This document shows positions 45,728-55,938 of a stretch of DNA of 58,682 bases, piece after piece. Every line of letters begins with the position of its first letter. Position 1 is the stretch's first letter. Source of the stretch: Mariniblastus sp. (GTDB lineage: Bacteria; Planctomycetota; Planctomycetia; Pirellulales; Pirellulaceae); contig JAPKBL010000022.1 in the NCBI GenBank assembly GCA_028823415.1, positions 1-58,682 of the forward strand, given 5' to 3'. A program made the translations under genes and the position numbers. The notes under the pieces are model-generated. The model saw nothing but the letters and a program-made list of their open reading frames with translations, was not told the origin of the DNA and did no database searches.

Positions 45728-47377
45728 GTGGAAAATACACACGTCGGTCCCTTCATGATTGTCAGCAAGCTTGGTAGTCGCCGCCAGAAAGTTTACCGTG
45801 CCGTGCAAACTGAGCAGGGCCGCGAGGTAGCGCTCAAATTCATTAAGTTGCCTCCAGCAGTGGAGTGGGAGCAGGCGCTCGCTAAAATCGATCGAGAGGT
45901 CGTTGAATTGCAAAATCTCGTCCACCCGGGACTTGTAAAAGTTTACGGTGCGGGAGTCGATCAGGAACGCGTTTTTTTTGCCAGTGAATTAATCGAGGGT
46001 GAATCGCTGGCGACAGTGCTTTCTCGACGCGGTAAACTCACTCCCGATTTGGTCGTCGAATATGGTCGTCAGATCGCGGATGTTCTCAGATACCTCCACA
46101 GCAAGGATCTGATTCACTCCAAGTTGACGCCGGACAAGATATTATTGACCGACGAGCATCGGATCAAAATCGCGGATCTCCGATTGAATCGGCCAAAAAA
46201 GCGGCGGTGGGATAAGACCCGCCGGCGGGAGTTGGACACCGCGGCGTACATGGCACCGGAGCAATTTCGTGATGGGGCAACGCAAAAGTCTGATTTTTAC
46301 ACTCTCGGTGTGATCTTGTTTGAGATGTTGACCGGTAAACTACCCTATCCGCCTGACACCATTGGGCGGATGACAAAAATGAAAATGAAGGCTGACGTGC
46401 CGTCGGTGGCGAGTTATATCATGAATTGCCCAATTTGGTTGGATAAGATCGTCAGCCAGATGTTATCTCCCGACCCGAAGAACCGCCCACATTCTGCTTC
46501 CGGTATTATTTTGGCGTTTGATGAAATAAAAAATATTGATGCAACGAAGAAATCAGCGATTTCCCAAATTTCAGGCGGGTTTAACCCGTTAACGATTGGA
46601 ACCGATAAGGCAGAGGCCCGCCGCTTGCTCGGCATCAAGAAAAAGAAGCAAAAGCGAGTCCAGAAAACACACACGCCAGTGATTCAAACGATCGCATTCC
46701 AAGTTGTTGCTTTTTTGGCAGTCGCGTGCTTGATCATTTATTGCTTGATCCCGGAAAGTCCGAGAGAGATTGTTTCGCGGGCGACGGCGATGTTACAGTC
46801 AGACGACTCAGTTCAGTGGGGAGAGGCGGAGATTCTATTAAAGCCTCTGATGGCAGGTGACTCGGAAGTCAAACAAGATTCGGAGACCCTGTTTTATGTG
46901 GCACGAAGGAAGTCACTCGTTCGCAATGCTGAGCGTGGATTGGTCACTCGACTTCAAACTGAGAACGTTGTTGATTTCGGACGCGCAGTACAATATCAGT
47001 TAGACGAAAGCGATGAGGCCGCGAAGAGGATTTTTACTAAATTAGCCGCTTCGATTGATCCAGACGGAAGAGAACGCCACGTTTACCAAGAGTCGGTCGT
47101 GCGGTTGGGTGAATTGACCAACAAGAAAGTTTTGCCAACGGACATTGCCGAGCTGAGTGAGATGATCGCCGTTGCCAAGGAGGTCACCTCCCCCGCTGAG
47201 ATGGCAACGGCGCATGATCTACTTTCTGAAATTGTCTTTACCTATTCGGGGCGGCGAGATTATAAACAATTGGTCGCCATTGCGGCGGAGCAACTACAAT
47301 TGGTCAAGGGGAGGATCAAAGGGGAAGTCGATGTTGTCAAAAAAATTGGTTCGGAAGTTGACGACAGCCGGGAATGA
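45728..47377 (+). CDS. Membrane-anchored Ser/Thr pseudokinase
   Basis: A GTG start. The kinase fold (about residues 8-265) is clear: Lys37 in VALKFIKL, Glu60 area for the C-helix, AYMAPEQF, and SDFYTLGVILFEMLTG. The catalytic loop reads IHSKLTPDKILL, so the HRD Asp is Lys132 and the Asn is Lys. The DFG motif is DLR (150-152), and the glycine loop is LGSRRQKV with missing glycines. Phosphotransfer by the normal route is unlikely. One membrane helix (about 318-340) leads to a 200-residue helical extracytoplasmic domain, TPR-like. Probably a scaffold or sensor. An uncommon active variant cannot be excluded. Confidence 0.85.
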   Translation: MENTHVGPFMIVSKLGSRRQKVYRAVQTEQGREVALKFIKLPPAVEWEQALAKIDREVVELQNLVHPGLVKVYGAGVDQERVFFASELIEGESLATVLSRRGKLTPDLVVEYGRQIADVLRYLHSKDLIHSKLTPDKILLTDEHRIKIADLRLNRPKKRRWDKTRRRELDTAAYMAPEQFRDGATQKSDFYTLGVILFEMLTGKLPYPPDTIGRMTKMKMKADVPSVASYIMNCPIWLDKIVSQMLSPDPKNRPHSASGIILAFDEIKNIDATKKSAISQISGGFNPLTIGTDKAEARRLLGIKKKKQKRVQKTHTPVIQTIAFQVVAFLAVACLIIYCLIPESPREIVSRATAMLQSDDSVQWGEAEILLKPLMAGDSEVKQDSETLFYVARRKSLVRNAERGLVTRLQTENVVDFGRAVQYQLDESDEAAKRIFTKLAASIDPDGRERHVYQESVVRLGELTNKKVLPTDIAELSEMIAVAKEVTSPAEMATAHDLLSEIVFTYSGRRDYKQLVAIAAEQLQLVKGRIKGEVDVVKKIGSEVDDSRE

Positions 47378-47386
47378 ACGGTGCGG

Positions 47387-48622
47387 TCAACTTTGTGGTT
47401 TTCTTTTTTGGAGATTTACGATCTCCGCGGCAATCCAATCGCAAAGCATAATTCCATGTTCAGTCAGGCGGAATTGACTGCCTTCGTGTCTCAATAGCCC
47501 GTTTTTTATGAGGGTCTGTTGAAAATCTTTTAGAATGGATGCTACAGAGTATCCCGTTCGCTCAAGAAAATTATTTTCGTCGATACCTTTGGTCATTCTC
47601 AAGCCAATGGCTAATCGTTCGCGGGCTGCCGGCTCAGGAGCGAGCAGCTCTCGTTCTGCCACCGGGGATTGACCAGAGTGAATCAGTTTTAGGTAATGGG
47701 TGGTACTGCGGTGATTGGTTTCTCGAATCCCATCCACGAATCTGGCGGCGCCTGGCCCGAATGCAAAAAATGGATCGCCTTGCCAGTACGCTAGATTGTG
47801 GCGACAGGTCTTGCTGGTTCGAGCAAAGCTGGATACTTCGTACTGATTCATTCCAGATTCGTTCAGCCGGTTGATCGCGAAGGCGTACATTTCAGCTCGC
47901 AGATCTTCATCTGCTTCGTTTACATTGCCACGGTTAAGTCGATTCCAAAATTGCGTTCCTTTTTCGTAGGTCAATTCATAGGTTGACATATGATCAGGCT
48001 CTAGCGAGATGGCTTGATTGAGGTCCGTTTGCCAGTCAGCCAGCGTTTCTTGCGGTGCGGCAAAGATCATATCAAGTGAAATATCAAGCCCGAGGTTTTT
48101 GGCACTTGAGACGGCTCGGCGGATATCGGTTTCACAATGATCCCGCTCTAGACGTTTGAGTTTAGCTTCGTTGAGCGACTGAACTCCAAGGCTAATTCGG
48201 TTGACTCGCATATCCTTTAGTGCATAAAGACGTTGGTGGTCGAGGTCGTTGGGGTTACATTCGGCCGTGACTTCAGCGGTCGAAGAGAATACGAATCGAC
48301 TGCCGATAATTTCAGCGAGCCGGCCAAGTTGTTGAGGGCTGAGATGACTGGGGGTTCCACCTCCAAGAAACAACGTTTCAATGAGATAGGTTTGATCAAT
48401 CCAGCTAATTTCAATTTCGAGAGCATCGAGGAATCGATCAATTAAGTAATCTCGCCCCGCGACCAGAGTGAAGTTGCAATAGCCGCAACGATGCCGGCAA
48501 AAAGGGATGTGAATGTACACGGACTTCGGCTTACCGAGCTGCGGGTGGAACGTCGAGCTTGGCGATTGGCCCTCATTCATTTGGTGGGCGATGACCGGAA
48601 ATTGATCGTCCCTTAAACCCAC
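47387..48622 (-). CDS. hemW: HemW-type radical SAM protein
   Basis: The radical SAM cluster motif CRHRCGYC (Cys42, 46, 49) follows YIHIPF, with GGGTPSHL after it. [10 protein letters not shown] is the HNxxYW motif that separates HemW (heme chaperone/insertase) from true coproporphyrinogen dehydrogenase HemN. The protein has 411 residues, near the normal length for HemW. The GTG start at 48622 overlaps the MBL gene by 10 nt; an internal ATG at 48580 is an alternative. Likely role: heme handling for respiratory enzymes. Confidence 0.88.
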   Translation of the reverse strand: MGLRDDQFPVIAHQMNEGQSPSSTFHPQLGKPKSVYIHIPFCRHRCGYCNFTLVAGRDYLIDRFLDALEIEISWIDQTYLIETLFLGGGTPSHLSPQQLGRLAEIIGSRFVFSSTAEVTAECNPNDLDHQRLYALKDMRVNRISLGVQSLNEAKLKRLERDHCETDIRRAVSSAKNLGLDISLDMIFAAPQETLADWQTDLNQAISLEPDHMSTYELTYEKGTQFWNRLNRGNVNEADEDLRAEMYAFAINRLNESGMNQYEVSSFARTSKTCRHNLAYWQGDPFFAFGPGAARFVDGIRETNHRSTTHYLKLIHSGQSPVAERELLAPEPAARERLAIGLRMTKGIDENNFLERTGYSVASILKDFQQTLIKNGLLRHEGSQFRLTEHGIMLCDWIAAEIVNLQKRKPQS

Positions 48623-49452
48623 AACTTCAATCTTCCTCCGAGCATTCCCGGCAACTGCTGGCTTACCAATTTTTTCGATTGATGGAGACTGTAACGCGTG
48701 CTGAAATGACCGGCGATGATTATTTCGTTGTTGAATTTGTCCTCGCGGGCGATAAAGTCATCCAGGTGCATGTGGCCGTTTTTATGGATTAACTCTTTTC
48801 GATGTTCCGGTGATATAAAAGTCATCTCGGTAATTAGAATTTTTGTTTCGTAGAATTCGGGGTTGTTGTCAAGGCCGGCCGGCGAGGTGTCTCCTGTGAA
48901 TCCAACCAATGGCATGCGGCACTCGGTCGTGATCTCTGTTCCGTTCCCGCGGAGTGATTTTATTTCGTCACCGTTTAAACCAAGATATTCTGTCTTCAGT
49001 TTTTTGCGACGTTCGGAGATGATATACCCGACACTTGGGACCGTATGTTTGGTCTCGAGAACGTTGACAACGAGCTCTCGAGAAATCTCAATTTCATCCC
49101 CAGGCGCTACGCCAATTAAGTCGCAGGGCATTTTTCCTCGGTCAAGTTTGACGAACGAATTGAGCATTTGCCTAACCGCATCGACGTTGGTTTGCGGGAG
49201 GTAAATTTTGGGTGGGCTCATTTTCATGAGTCTGCGGCGCGCGACATACAGCGGTAACGCCGCGATATGATCGAGGTGGCAATGGCTAATTAACCAAGTC
49301 GGGGTGCCCATGAAATCCCACGGATGTGCACCTAAATCAAATCCCAGTTTGAGTTCGGGGATTCGCCAATAGGATTGTACCGCCGCGCGAGAGTATCCTT
49401 CGACGGTTAATCCATCGTGTTTCAGTTTTTGTACAGGGGCGTTGTTAAGCAT
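48613..49452 (-). CDS. MBL-fold hydrolase, RNase Z-like
   Basis: The metal motif [15 protein letters not shown] (His57, His59, Asp61, His62) places it in the metallo-beta-lactamase superfamily. The order FDLGAHPWD, motif [12 protein letters not shown] (Asp ligand) and [11 protein letters not shown] fits the RNase Z/ElaC-like branch. A long insert with [12 protein letters not shown] also fits, as it matches the substrate loop with the PS/GY signature. At 279 residues it may process tRNA 3' ends or be a related phosphodiesterase. Its 3' end overlaps hemW. Confidence 0.75.
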   Translation of the reverse strand: MLNNAPVQKLKHDGLTVEGYSRAAVQSYWRIPELKLGFDLGAHPWDFMGTPTWLISHCHLDHIAALPLYVARRRLMKMSPPKIYLPQTNVDAVRQMLNSFVKLDRGKMPCDLIGVAPGDEIEISRELVVNVLETKHTVPSVGYIISERRKKLKTEYLGLNGDEIKSLRGNGTEITTECRMPLVGFTGDTSPAGLDNNPEFYETKILITEMTFISPEHRKELIHKNGHMHLDDFIAREDKFNNEIIIAGHFSTRYSLHQSKKLVSQQLPGMLGGRLKLWV

Positions 49453-49719
49453 GGAGAACGTGGAAAACAGGCGGATGTCGTGGTGCGCTTAGAAGTTAGG
49501 TAGAGTTTTGCGTCAACCATCGCGATGGTCTTGAGGTGGTCGGCTCTTGGAAATTCAGATGCAATACTTCAGTTGAATTAAAACGCTATTTTGGAAATAT
49601 CTTTGCCAACATACCACAAAAGACGCTGCGAGGGATAAGCTGCGGGGGTCAATCTTTGCTCGTTTCCATGCGTCGCTGGTAAATACTTGCCTTTACGCAT
49701 TTCGCTTTTGTGGGGGCGT

Positions 49720-50907
49720 CTATTCTTTATCATCGAGAATTTCGACGGCAGCAAATGTTTTGCCCTCGAGCATGGCAAGGCTCGCTCCCCCTCCGGTACT
49801 TACATGGGTCACAGAATCCTCGAAGCCGAGCTGCGAAATCGCGGCTGCACTATCCCCACCTCCAATGATGCTGATGGCATCACTGTCAGCGATGGCCTGG
49901 GCAACGATTTTCGTGCCTTCGTCAAAGGGTGGCATTTCAAAAACACCCATCGGTCCGTTCCAGACGACGGTCTTCGCAGATTTAATAATATCGGCAAACT
50001 GTTTGGCGGATTCGGGACCAATGTCGAGTCCCTCAAATCCGTCTGAGATTTGGCCAGCGGGAACAATTTGTTTGTTGCATTGGGCGTTAAAGTCATCACC
50101 GCAATGGGTGTCGACGGGCAGAACTAGTTTTTCCCCGGCTTGAGCGATAAGTTGCTTTGCCAGTTCAATTTTATCGGGTTCGACGAGGCTATTGCCAACC
50201 TTCCCGCCTTTTGCCAAGGCGAACGTATAAGCCATCGCGCCGCCGATCAAAATGTGATCACAGACACCAATCAGGTTTTCGATGACTTTGATTTTGTCAG
50301 ATACTTTAGCTCCCCCTAAAATTGCAACAAAGGGTCGGTCGGGGTTGCTGATGACTTCTTTGAGGTATTTGATTTCTTTTTCAACGAGAGTTCCAACAAC
50401 TTTGGGTTTTCCACCCATGGCGAGGGGAACGCCGTACATCGAAGCATCTTCTCGGTGGCAGGTGCCAAATGCATTATTGCAGTAGATGTCGGCAAAATCA
50501 GCCAACTGTGCAGAGAATGATTCATCGCCCGATTTCTCCCTCGCATCAAATCGCAGATTTTCCAAAACTAAGACCTGACCGTTCTGGAGCAGCTGGGCTT
50601 TCTCAGCAGCGTCTGGGCCGACGGTGTCGGTTGCAAACGAGACTTTGTTTTCGAGGATTTCTGAAAGTCGCGTGGCGACCGGGGCAAGGCTTAGTTTCGA
50701 TGAAGGTGCGCCTTTGGGACGGCCAAGATGGCTAACGAGAATTAAGCGACCGCCACGCTCAACGACCGATTTGATGGAGGGCAGTGCCATCTCAATTCGA
50801 CGATCGTCGGTGATCTCAAGGTTGTCGTTTAAGGGGACGTTGAAATCGACTCGCATTAGGATTGATTTGCCAGCGACTTCAATATCATTAATCGTAACTT
50901 TAGCCAT
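49720..50907 (-). CDS. pgk: Phosphoglycerate kinase
   Basis: The ATG at 50907 opens [25 protein letters not shown], the family's N-terminus with RVDFNVP. HLGRPKG and [11 protein letters not shown] follow, then the hinge and C-terminal nucleotide domain with [28 protein letters not shown] and GGGDSAAAI. At 395 residues the length is normal. The enzyme makes 3-phosphoglycerate and ATP from 1,3-bisphosphoglycerate in glycolysis, or the reverse in gluconeogenesis. It is a single gene; no gap or tpi partner is next to it. Confidence 0.98.
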   Translation of the reverse strand: MAKVTINDIEVAGKSILMRVDFNVPLNDNLEITDDRRIEMALPSIKSVVERGGRLILVSHLGRPKGAPSSKLSLAPVATRLSEILENKVSFATDTVGPDAAEKAQLLQNGQVLVLENLRFDAREKSGDESFSAQLADFADIYCNNAFGTCHREDASMYGVPLAMGGKPKVVGTLVEKEIKYLKEVISNPDRPFVAILGGAKVSDKIKVIENLIGVCDHILIGGAMAYTFALAKGGKVGNSLVEPDKIELAKQLIAQAGEKLVLPVDTHCGDDFNAQCNKQIVPAGQISDGFEGLDIGPESAKQFADIIKSAKTVVWNGPMGVFEMPPFDEGTKIVAQAIADSDAISIIGGGDSAAAISQLGFEDSVTHVSTGGGASLAMLEGKTFAAVEILDDKE

Positions 50908-51059
50908 GGTGGTTCCGAAAAAGGTCGATGTTTGAGTTTGGGGTAATGCTTCAATTTACCGATGAGTTGGACCTTGAAAAAGGGGCGTTACTCATCGCTG
51001 CCGCTGGGGTGAAAAGGGTTCCAGTGTGGCGGATTAAGGGGGCGCGTGACTAGCCAAGG

Positions 51060-51084
51060 AAAAAAGGCCAACCCTGGGGTGGCC
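51060..51084 (-). terminator. Terminator of the DUF3467 gene
   Basis: On the minus strand GGCCACCCC pairs with GGGTTGGCC with one bulge, then runs into six T residues (51065 to 51060). It lies 38 nt after the stop of the DUF3467 gene, so pgk is read from its own promoter. Confidence 0.75.
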
Positions 51085-51121
51085 TCTCAGATATCTTAAT
51101 TGGTCCACTCGCGGTAGATCG

Positions 51122-51433
51122 CTATTTCATTTCGCGCGGAACGACTCGTTTTTGGATATCCGTTTCGATTTTCCCAAAAATTTCCTCGTGTCTTTGAACT
51201 GAAACATGGAGCGCGTGTAAGAGGCGCTTGGCTGTGTAGAAATTGAGTACGATTCGCTGCGAAATTTCGACGGGTTTCTCATTCTGTCCCATCGGTTGCG
51301 AGTTCATTCCAAAATCAACAATCAATTCTTCCGGTGATCCCGTAACGCGGCAGAAGTTGGCATAAGAGCTAATCGTTTTTGATTCGTCAACGGTAATGGG
51401 GCGGGGGTTAGGGGATTGATCTTTTTCAGCCAT
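51122..51433 (-). CDS. DUF3467 family protein
   Basis: The small acidic-to-basic protein of 103 residues has YANFCRVTGSPEELIVDFGMN and RIVLNFYTAKRLLHALHVSV, typical of DUF3467, a widespread family of unknown function. No membrane segment or enzyme motif. The start is fixed by GGCGAAC before ATG 51433. The gene is monocistronic with a terminator and 233 nt to the divergent asparaginase gene. Confidence 0.85.
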   Translation of the reverse strand: MAEKDQSPNPRPITVDESKTISSYANFCRVTGSPEELIVDFGMNSQPMGQNEKPVEISQRIVLNFYTAKRLLHALHVSVQRHEEIFGKIETDIQKRVVPREMK

Positions 51434-51666
51434 GGAGTTCGCCTCGTTAGGGAAAAACTTGTTTCGAAAACATATTTAAAACATATTTGTGACGCAATAA
51501 AGAATGTCGTATGAAACAGGTGCCGTCAACCTAGATCATCTTTTGAGCCAAAACCCCTGAACTTGCGATGAGTAGATTGAGATTTTAAGCCGATAAAGTT
51601 TCGGCAGGAAGTTAGCATATTGTTTACAATGGTTCGGAAATCGACTCAGCCGAATGGATAAAATTC

Positions 51667-52689
51667 GTGAAGAAAATTTGTGTAATTAATACCGGTGGGA
51701 CGCTCTCGATGCGGCGCTCGGAATCAGGTTACCGTCCTTCGGCTGGGTACCTCGCCAATCAAATGGCGAACATGGAGGAATTATCTCAGGCGCCGATGCC
51801 TAAATTTGATTTGATTGAATACGATCCGCTGGTTGATTCATCGAACATGACGCCTGCAATTTGGCGCGATATCGCGGAGGATATTCAGACGCGTCATGAT
51901 GCTTACGACGGCTTTGTCGTGTTACATGGGACCGATACGATGGCCTACAGTGCGGCTGCCCTTGCCTTCATGCTTGATGGATTATCAAGGCCAGTCATTT
52001 TGACTGGAGCGCAACTGCCGCTCGGTCAAATCCGAAATGATGCCCGTGAAAATCTTAAAACCGCAATGGTTTTGGCGGCGAATTATCAAATCCCTGAGGT
52101 TTGCCTCTTATTCGGTGATCACTTATTTCGCGGTTGTCGAAGTACCAAGGTAAGTGCGACCCGCTTCGATGCTTTTGATTCTCCAAACTATCCACCTCTG
52201 GCAACCGTGGGGACTTCCATCGAGATTTTTGAGGAAAATTTCCTATTTCCAGAGTCCACGTCTCCCGGATTGCAAGTGAAACCGATTCAGGCCACCGAGG
52301 TTGCTGCCTTTCGTATATTTCCGGGAATGTCGGTTGATATCCTTCGCCATCTTTTACAGCGGCCACTCAAAGGGATTATTCTCGAGACCTTTGGTGACGG
52401 AAACGGCCCGACCGAAAATCGAGATTTTCTGGATGCGATCTCGTCGGCTACTCAGGCCGGGATGGTGATTTTAGGGTGTACGCAATGCCTTCATGGCGAG
52501 ATGACTCAAGGGAGTTACGCCACCGGAAAGGCGTTGACCGAAGTGGGAGTAATCCCAGGTCGCGATATGACGATCGAGGCGGCATTAACGAAAATGCAAT
52601 TTCTGTTTAGTCAGAATTACTCGGAAAATGAGATCAGGAAGAAAATTGGCCAAAACTTAGTGGGAGAAATTTCGACCCTTAGCGATTAA
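51667..52689 (+). CDS. ansA: Cytoplasmic (type I) L-asparaginase
   Basis: A GTG start opens KKICVINTGGTLSM with catalytic Thr12. The second signature HGTDTMAYSA (87-96) has Thr89-Asp90. GAQLPLGQIRNDARENLKTA and the C-terminal TQCLHGEM and GRDMTIEAALTK continue the type I fold. No signal peptide. The 340-residue enzyme hydrolyses asparagine to aspartate and ammonia. The ribosome site is weak. It is divergent from the DUF3467 gene. Confidence 0.93.
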   Translation: MKKICVINTGGTLSMRRSESGYRPSAGYLANQMANMEELSQAPMPKFDLIEYDPLVDSSNMTPAIWRDIAEDIQTRHDAYDGFVVLHGTDTMAYSAAALAFMLDGLSRPVILTGAQLPLGQIRNDARENLKTAMVLAANYQIPEVCLLFGDHLFRGCRSTKVSATRFDAFDSPNYPPLATVGTSIEIFEENFLFPESTSPGLQVKPIQATEVAAFRIFPGMSVDILRHLLQRPLKGIILETFGDGNGPTENRDFLDAISSATQAGMVILGCTQCLHGEMTQGSYATGKALTEVGVIPGRDMTIEAALTKMQFLFSQNYSENEIRKKIGQNLVGEISTLSD

Positions 52690-52842
52690 GAATTGGGATG
52701 AAATTGGGACTGCAGGGCTTTTTTTTCGATTTTTTTAGAGCCTCGGGTATCTTATAATTGGCAGCAGATGTGCTATTTATTTTGTTTCGATCCGAGGCAT
52801 AATGAAGCGACCGTTTTATTGTTTTAGTAGGAAACTAACAAC

Positions 52843-54138
52843 GTGAAGTTATCTTTCAATTGTGTTGCGTGCGGAAGCGTCGCATTTGTTTTATTGTCGT
52901 TTTTAATTTTTCAAACGACTAAACCGACTCCTGTTACCGAGCTGTCCAAGTTGACGCCACTGAATTTGATCCAAACAGTCTCGTTTGAAGCGCCGATTTC
53001 TAAGGTGTCAAATGAGAACAATCTGGGGATCGTAAAAGAGAAACCGGCCTCTGGAAGGTTCGTTGAGATTGAAGGTGGATTCATGGTGCCCTACACGGCA
53101 ACCATCCCTGGATCGAAAATTCAATTCGTAATGGTTCCAATTCCCGGCGGGAAGTTTACGATGGGAAGTCCGGATGATGAAGACGACCGCCGCGATGATG
53201 AGGGGCCGCAATTTGAAGTTGTGGTCGAACCGTTCTGGATGGGGAAGTACGAGGTCACTTGGCTTGAATACAAGAAATACATGCAGCTCGACAGGGTCTT
53301 TAAAGCACTCAATGGCAAAGGGCTTCGCAAGGTCGACGGCGATAACGAGATTGATGCCGTGACGGCACCTTCGTCATTGTACGATGCGAGTTTCACGTAC
53401 TCCGCTGGCGAGGCAGATGATCAGCCGGCGGCAACGATGACCCAATTTGCGGCTAAGCAATATACAAAATGGCTGAGCTTAATGGCCGGTGATTTTTATC
53501 GACTTCCTACCGAAGCCGAGTGGGAGTACGCCTGCCGTGCCGGGACAACCTCGGCGTATTATTTTGGGGATGACCCAGATGACCTCGAAGATCATGCCTG
53601 GAATATTGAGACATCGGACGATGAACGCCACCCCGTCGGCGAATTGAAACCGAATCCATGGGGATTACACGACATGTACGGAAACGTCGCTGAGTGGGTG
53701 CTTGATGAATATAGCGAAGAGGGATACGACCATGTTAAGTCCGGAGAATCTGTCTCGACTGATCAAGCGTTTCGTCGTCCGACCAAATTGTATCCACGCG
53801 TGATTCGCGGAGGGTCCTGGGAGTTAGAGCCAGAGGACTGTAGGAGTGCTGCCCGACTTGGTTCAGACGATAAGGAATGGAAATACGAGGATCCCAATTA
53901 TCCCAAGAGTCCATGGTGGTACACCGACTCGCCGGGATTGGGGGTCGGGTTTCGGTTCATCAGACCGTTAAAGACTCCCGATGTCAAAGTAGCGCGAGAG
54001 CTTTATTGGGACGCAGATGTTGAATCGATTGTTGACGATGCCAAAAACCGAATTCGGGATAACGGCCGAGGGGCTTACGGAATCGTTGATGAAGCGCTTC
54101 CTAAGGATATCTCGGAGCTGACTGACGAGGATCGGTAA
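52843..54138 (+). CDS. Membrane-anchored SUMF1/FGE-fold protein, probably non-catalytic
   Basis: A GTG start opens a short cytoplasmic tail and one hydrophobic segment (about residues 9-24), so the protein is anchored or secreted. The SUMF1 domain (about 80-385) is clear: VPIPGGKFTMGSPDDEDDR, PFWMGKYEVT, RLPTEAEWEYACRAG, GNVAEWV, RGGSW (322-326), GVGFRFIR. True formylglycine-generating enzymes have two active-site Cys shortly after RGGS; here only Cys333 in EDCRSAAR is present, a pattern of binding-type members. So it is unlikely to activate the sulfatase 8 kb away. A TATAAT at 52753-52758 is a candidate -10 box. Confidence 0.8.
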   Translation: MKLSFNCVACGSVAFVLLSFLIFQTTKPTPVTELSKLTPLNLIQTVSFEAPISKVSNENNLGIVKEKPASGRFVEIEGGFMVPYTATIPGSKIQFVMVPIPGGKFTMGSPDDEDDRRDDEGPQFEVVVEPFWMGKYEVTWLEYKKYMQLDRVFKALNGKGLRKVDGDNEIDAVTAPSSLYDASFTYSAGEADDQPAATMTQFAAKQYTKWLSLMAGDFYRLPTEAEWEYACRAGTTSAYYFGDDPDDLEDHAWNIETSDDERHPVGELKPNPWGLHDMYGNVAEWVLDEYSEEGYDHVKSGESVSTDQAFRRPTKLYPRVIRGGSWELEPEDCRSAARLGSDDKEWKYEDPNYPKSPWWYTDSPGLGVGFRFIRPLKTPDVKVARELYWDADVESIVDDAKNRIRDNGRGAYGIVDEALPKDISELTDEDR

Positions 54139-54174
54139 CCGGTTACGAAAGTAGAATTCTAAGAAATCGTCGGC

Positions 54175-55107
54175 TCAGGGAGAGGCCGGAAGGTCGGCAA
54201 TTATCCACAGGAAAAAAGAGACCGGGGCAGCAAAAACCAGCGAGTCCATGATGTCGAGGATGCCGCCGAGTCCTGGAAGCCAGCTGCTGGAGTCCTTCGT
54301 TTTTGTGTCACGTTTGATGAGTGATTCAGCGAGATCGCCCACCATTCCGGCACAGGTGACCAAAATGCCGTAAACCAGAATCCACCACCAAGGCTTGGCG
54401 ATTTCGATTGCAAAAATCCATGGTGCGACGATGTAAACGACAATGGCGGTGCCAACGCATCCGCCGACCAAGGCGCCCACGGATCCTTGAATTGTTTTTC
54501 CCGGACTTAGTTTGGGGGCCAATTTGATGGTTCCAAATCGCTTGCCGATGAAATAGGCGAAGGAGTCGGCGAGCTTGACGGAGGTAATGAGCGTAATGAT
54601 TGCAACCAGTCCCAACGCGTTATCATTCTGGAGTAACCGGTGAGGAACAAGGAACGCGAATAGCATGCTCAGATAGATGAAAATCAGCGCTGAGCGGCCC
54701 AGTCGATCAATAATTTCCCCATTTGCCGATGAGGGCGCCGGGTTGAAGTTCCGCATTTGGAAAACGAACTCGAGGACGATTGCCAAGACGATTCCGGCCA
54801 TTGCCCACCCGAAGTGCCCCATCGGACAGATGTCTGGCTGGTCTCTCCAAAGCACGGGCGCGAATGCTGTGCAGGTCATAACCACCGTTGCGCCAACGGT
54901 CAGGTGATGATTCATTCTACAGGCGACATTGTCGAACATGATGACTAATTCACTCGCTGCCATCGCGGCAAGGATTACCGCCAACCCGCAAAGCAACAGG
55001 CCAGGCCGCCCGAGACTCTCATCGCATCCGAGAGAGTAATCGAAGTACAGCAGAAGCAGCATCGAGGAAATGATGACCGCAGCGGAAATTAAGCGACGCC
55101 CTAGCAC
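54175..55107 (-). CDS. cdsA: Phosphatidate cytidylyltransferase
   Basis: About eight membrane helices span 310 residues. The signature near the C-terminus, SLIKRDTKTKDSSSWLPGLG followed by ILDIMDS, matches the CdsA consensus, with the Lys-Arg and Lys-Asp pairs and the final Asp. The enzyme makes CDP-diacylglycerol from phosphatidate and CTP in the inner membrane, the branch point to phosphatidylglycerol and cardiolipin. It starts 8 nt after uppS. It converges with the SUMF1-domain gene. Confidence 0.93.
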   Translation of the reverse strand: MLGRRLISAAVIISSMLLLLYFDYSLGCDESLGRPGLLLCGLAVILAAMAASELVIMFDNVACRMNHHLTVGATVVMTCTAFAPVLWRDQPDICPMGHFGWAMAGIVLAIVLEFVFQMRNFNPAPSSANGEIIDRLGRSALIFIYLSMLFAFLVPHRLLQNDNALGLVAIITLITSVKLADSFAYFIGKRFGTIKLAPKLSPGKTIQGSVGALVGGCVGTAIVVYIVAPWIFAIEIAKPWWWILVYGILVTCAGMVGDLAESLIKRDTKTKDSSSWLPGLGGILDIMDSLVFAAPVSFFLWIIADLPASP

Positions 55108-55115
55108 GTTGGTTC

Positions 55116-55862
55116 CTAACTGTTGAGACCACCGAAACGGCGGTTCCGTTTCGAAAAATCGCTAATCGCTTGGTGGAAATCTGCGATTGAGAACTCAGGC
55201 CACATTTTTTCAGTGACCCACATTTCAGCATAGCTGATCTGCCAAAGCAAGTAATTGCTAATTCTCATTTCACCAGCAGTTCGAATCAATAGGTCAGGGT
55301 CAGACATTCCAGCAGTGTAAAGGTGATCGGAGACGGTTGTTTCGGTGATCTCTGAAGCTTCCAGTTCCCCTGTGACAACTTCGGCAGTGATTTGACGAAC
55401 GGCATCCACAATTTCGGCGCGCCCACCGTAATTAATGGCAAGGCACAAACAAGTGCCGGTATTGCCGGAGGTCATCTCGAGGGATTTGTCCATCTCCGTT
55501 TGAACATCCGGGGGAATCCGCTCTCGCCTACCGATGATTTGTAGGCGAATGTTATTTTCCATCATCGTCTCGCGCTCTTGAATCATATATTGCGAAAGCA
55601 ACAACATTAGGAATTCAAGTTCGTCCTCGGGGCGTTTCCAGTTCTCGCTTGAGAGGCAGTAGAGTGTGAGTTGTTTAATGCCGACTCGGGCGCACTCTTC
55701 GGTAATCAAACGTACAGTTTTAGCGCCTTGTTGGTGGCCGCGAATCCGAGGCAGTTCCTGTCGCTCGGCCCAGCGTCCATTGCCATCCATGATAATTGCA
55801 ACATGCCTCGGAATCTTTTCCGGTGCCACATTGAGTTGCAATGGTTTATCAGATGAATTCAT
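55116..55862 (-). CDS. uppS: Undecaprenyl diphosphate synthase (UppS)
   Basis: IIMDGNGRWAERQELPRIRGH carries the catalytic Asp26 and the family's first motif. LTLYCLSSENWKRPEDE and GRAEIVDAVR follow, and LIRTAGEMRISNYLLWQ to EMWVTEKMWPEF closes the cis-prenyltransferase site. At 248 residues the length is typical. The product is the lipid carrier for peptidoglycan-type and surface glycans, which links it functionally to the glycan export locus. cdsA follows after 8 nt. A 13-bp direct repeat lies just upstream. Confidence 0.96.
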   Translation of the reverse strand: MNSSDKPLQLNVAPEKIPRHVAIIMDGNGRWAERQELPRIRGHQQGAKTVRLITEECARVGIKQLTLYCLSSENWKRPEDELEFLMLLLSQYMIQERETMMENNIRLQIIGRRERIPPDVQTEMDKSLEMTSGNTGTCLCLAINYGGRAEIVDAVRQITAEVVTGELEASEITETTVSDHLYTAGMSDPDLLIRTAGEMRISNYLLWQISYAEMWVTEKMWPEFSIADFHQAISDFSKRNRRFGGLNS

Positions 55863-55870
55863 GGAGGTTG

Positions 55871-55896
55871 AAACTGCGATTGAAAACTGCGATTGA
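55871..55896. repeat. 13-bp tandem direct repeat upstream of uppS
   Basis: AAACTGCGATTGA occurs twice back to back (55871-55883 and 55884-55896), perfectly, 8 nt from the uppS start on the other strand. It could be a slippage duplication or a regulator-binding pair. Confidence 0.7.
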
Positions 55897-55938
55897 ATTC
55901 GGAATCGATCCCATCGTTCGCGGTTTAAATTAAATAAT

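Noticed and set aside
49578-49778. Minus-strand frame between pgk and the MBL gene
   Set aside because: It overlaps the 3' end of pgk, has no ribosome site and no family features.
54135-54146. 12-bp perfect palindrome GTAACCGGTTAC over the SUMF1 gene stop
   Set aside because: Short, without T-run or second copy in the window; chance is likely.
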